Assembly (NCBI GenBank): GCA_021793935.1
Contig: JAJYRV010000081.1
Location: forward strand, 1-7,849
DNA: 7,849 nt
DNA from: Actinomycetes bacterium
Lineage (GTDB): Bacteria; Actinomycetota; Actinomycetes; Actinomycetales; Beutenbergiaceae
Reading direction: 5' to 3'
Shown one piece after another: positions 6,118 to 7,849 of this stretch. The notes under the pieces are model-generated. The model saw only the letters and a program-made list of their open reading frames with translations, ran no database searches and was not told the DNA's origin. Every line of letters begins with the position of its first letter. Position 1 is the stretch's first letter. Made by a program: the position numbers and the translations under genes.

Positions 6118-6756
6118 TCATCTCAACGCTCGATCGGCGAGTACCGCGAGTTGGGTGCGGTTGGCGAGGTCGAGGCGGGTGAGCATCTGATTGATGTGCG
6201 ATTTCACCGTTCCCTCCGACAAGTGCAGGGCGCCGGCGATCTGCCGGTTTGAATAGCCCTCGCGCAGGTGGGCGGCGATCTCGCGTTCGCGGGCGGTCAG
6301 GAGCCCGAACCGTTGGCCCGATGCGGCGTCGGGCCCGCCGGGCAGGGCGGCCCGCATCGTTTTCGCCGCGGCGGGGGAGTAGAACGGTTCATCGGTCACC
6401 GCCGTGCGCGCCGCCCGGATGAGATCCTCGTTCGGGGCGGCCTTGATGACGAAGCTGCACGCTCCCGCCTCCAGCGCGTGCAGGCAGGTGTCATCGACGT
6501 TGAGGGAGGTGAGCACGACGATCGCCGGCGGGTTGGGCAGCGTGCGGATCGCTCGGGTGGCCTCGTTGCCGTTCATCCGCGGCATCTGCAGATCCATGAA
6601 CACGACATCCGGGTGGTGCAGGTGCACCTTGTCGATCGCCTCGACCCCGTCGTGTGCTTCGGCGACCACCTCGAGCCCCTCGGCCGAGTTGAGGATCGCT
6701 TTCAGGCCGGTGCGAACGAACGGGTCGTCGTCGACAATGAGAATCCTGATGACCAT
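6118..6756 (-). CDS. NarL/LuxR-family two-component response regulator
   Basis: Cytosolic DNA-binding regulator, activated by phosphotransfer from the adjacent kinase. The 212-residue protein has the full two-domain layout. Receiver domain about 4-120: acidic cluster D9-D11, phospho-acceptor D55 in VVFMDLQMPRMNG, conserved T83 in VVLTS and K105 in SFVIKAAP, with a typical receiver end. Linker about 121-148. GerE-type helix-turn-helix about 150-210: LTAREREIAAHLREGYSNRQ (153-172), then IAGALHLSEGTVKSHI (173-188) with the recognition helix, then RLDLANRTQLAV. The start ATG is 3 nt after the kinase stop; the only ribosome-binding-like sequence (GAGG) is just 1 nt from it, so translation probably depends on coupling with the kinase. 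Target genes cannot be told from the sequence; the downstream DUF4916-like gene and the regulator's own operon are candidates. Confidence 0.95.
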   Translation of the reverse strand: MVIRILIVDDDPFVRTGLKAILNSAEGLEVVAEAHDGVEAIDKVHLHHPDVVFMDLQMPRMNGNEATRAIRTLPNPPAIVVLTSLNVDDTCLHALEAGACSFVIKAAPNEDLIRAARTAVTDEPFYSPAAAKTMRAALPGGPDAASGQRFGLLTAREREIAAHLREGYSNRQIAGALHLSEGTVKSHINQMLTRLDLANRTQLAVLADRALR

Positions 6757-6759
6757 GCC

Positions 6760-7849
6760 TCAAGCGTACGGGGCGGGGCTGACGCGCCACGGGATCCACG
6801 CGCGGACCTCGAAGAGGTGGCCGTGTTGGCCCGCGTTCACCCAGCCGCCGAGCTGCTCGACCCGTTCGCCCGCGCCGACGAGGCCGCTGCCGCCGCTGGT
6901 GGTCCCAGTGGGGGTGGCGCCGCCGGGCGCGGGCGCAACGGCCGGGTTGGCGGCGTAGACCTCGATGCCCCCGCGGGCCGGGCCGCCCATTGCTCGCAGC
7001 GTGAGCATCTGGCGCGGCGCGTGCTTCGCGGCGTTGGTGATGATCTCCTGAACGACCCGGAATGCTGCCCGCTCCACCACGGTGGGGGCGGGGGTCTCAG
7101 TGTCGATGTCGAGGTGGGAGTTGATCACCTGCCCGCGCCGGCGGGCCTCGTCGACCAACCCCTGGAGGTCGATGAGGGAGGTGGCCGGTGCCGGTTGGCT
7201 GCGGTAGGTCCGCACGATCTCGTGCATCTCCGCGGTCGCTTCTTGAGCAGTGCGTTGAAGCTGCTCGGCGTGGGAGCGCACGGCGGCGGCGTCCTTGGGG
7301 TCGGCGCGCACGGCACCGGAGAGCATGGAAACTGCGGCGAGTTTGCTGCCCAGACTGTCGTGCAGTTCCCGGGCGATGCGTTCGCGCTCCTCGTACCGCG
7401 CGAGTTCCTGATTGAGGTAGGCGTTCTCAGATTGTTTCTCGGCTGCGGTGGAGGAGATGAGGTTGAGGCGCTGTTGCGCCCGGACGAGCACCGCGGCACC
7501 GAGCACGAGCGACATCATGATCGCCGTGACGAACGCTTCGGTGTACCAGGGAAAGGTCGCTCGCCACTCCGGCCCGGCGGGGTCTTCTAAGAACGTGCCC
7601 AGGACGGAGCCCTCAGCGGTGGGCGAGGCGAGATCGCGCGCGACCGCGAGGTAGGTGACCGCCGTGGTCCCACCCGCGGCCAACCACAACCACGGGTCCC
7701 GCCACGCGGGAGAGTCCCGGTAGCGGAACAGGGAGCCGAGCGCGACCCAGGAGACGGTCGACCCGATGGAAAGCAAGGTGCACGAGGCGAGGGCGATCGC
7801 CATGACGATCTCCGGGAACTCACGCCGCCACAGAAGCACGAACGGCACA
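6760..7849 (-). CDS. NarL-type sensor histidine kinase, 5'-truncated by window edge
   Basis: Membrane sensor kinase that should phosphorylate the regulator encoded 3 nt downstream. The frame is open to the window edge; GTG 7846-7848 is probably an internal Val. LLWRREFPEIV at the visible beginning resembles the loop before the second or later membrane helix in such kinases, so some tens of N-terminal residues are likely missing. Numbering from that GTG: hydrophobic segments at about 11-42, 52-72 and 104-123; a coiled-coil-like linker 124-152; the HisKA_3 motif YEERERIARELHDSLGSKLA (152-171) with phospho-acceptor H163 (codon 7360-7362); and an HATPase_c domain with N box VVQEIITNAAKHA (265-277, N272) and G box GGSGLVGAGERVEQLGG (319-335). 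No classical DxGxG box is seen; instead a Pro/Ala/Gly/Thr-rich stretch (301-320) joins the N and G boxes. The sensed signal is unknown, with no recognisable extracellular ligand domain. Confidence 0.93.
   Translation of the reverse strand, partial: VPFVLLWRREFPEIVMAIALASCTLLSIGSTVSWVALGSLFRYRDSPAWRDPWLWLAAGGTTAVTYLAVARDLASPTAEGSVLGTFLEDPAGPEWRATFPWYTEAFVTAIMMSLVLGAAVLVRAQQRLNLISSTAAEKQSENAYLNQELARYEERERIARELHDSLGSKLAAVSMLSGAVRADPKDAAAVRSHAEQLQRTAQEATAEMHEIVRTYRSQPAPATSLIDLQGLVDEARRRGQVINSHLDIDTETPAPTVVERAAFRVVQEIITNAAKHAPRQMLTLRAMGGPARGGIEVYAANPAVAPAPGGATPTGTTSGGSGLVGAGERVEQLGGWVNAGQHGHLFEVRAWIPWRVSPAPYA

Noticed and set aside
6268..7590. A 440-codon open frame on the plus strand opposite the response regulator and kinase
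   Set aside because: It is antisense to clear two-component genes, has low-complexity Gly/Arg/Val/Asp-rich composition and no recognisable domain.
1..7849. Mobile elements, CRISPR arrays, tRNA or rRNA genes
   Set aside because: No transposase or integrase motifs, no regularly spaced repeats and no tRNA or rRNA-like sequence were recognised on either strand.

Overview
The window reads as an ordinary chromosomal segment of a high-GC Gram-positive bacterium (Actinomycetota). The base composition is strongly GC-rich. The gene set (actinobacterial phosphoenolpyruvate carboxylase, an rph-rdgB pair, MgtC, a DUF3054-like protein, a DUF4916/Nudix-like protein and a NarL-type two-component pair) fits that phylum. 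I cannot fix genus or species from sequence alone.

Layout. Plus strand: the 3' part of ppc (phosphoenolpyruvate carboxylase; 5' end outside the window). A 213-bp spacer follows, with possible GC-rich hairpins, an unusually AT-rich patch and candidate -10 elements. Then come rph (RNase PH) and rdgB (non-canonical purine NTP pyrophosphatase), overlapping by ATGA. After a spacer with overlapping inverted repeats comes a small ribbon-helix-helix gene, which overlaps by ATGA an MgtC/SapB-family membrane protein gene. Minus strand, read right to left: a NarL-type sensor kinase (5' end outside the window), its LuxR/NarL response regulator 3 nt later, a DUF4916/Nudix-like gene after a 32-nt gap, and a four-helix DUF3054-like membrane protein gene overlapping it by ATGA. 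The plus- and minus-strand blocks meet tail to tail, with both stop codons inside one CTAG tetranucleotide at 5070-5073.

How the genes may work together. ppc feeds oxaloacetate into the TCA cycle. rph and rdgB form a familiar pair for RNA 3'-end processing and nucleotide-pool cleaning. The ribbon-helix-helix/mgtC pair looks translationally coupled, and the motif AAACGCGT occurs three times around it, so an autoregulated module is plausible. The kinase and regulator form one two-component system, with the two poorly characterised genes behind it possibly co-transcribed.

No mobile element, CRISPR array, tRNA or rRNA was seen. No stretch over 300 bases lacks a gene. I found no convincing new large system. 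The most interesting parts are the ribbon-helix-helix/mgtC region and the Nudix-like protein with a degenerate catalytic box.
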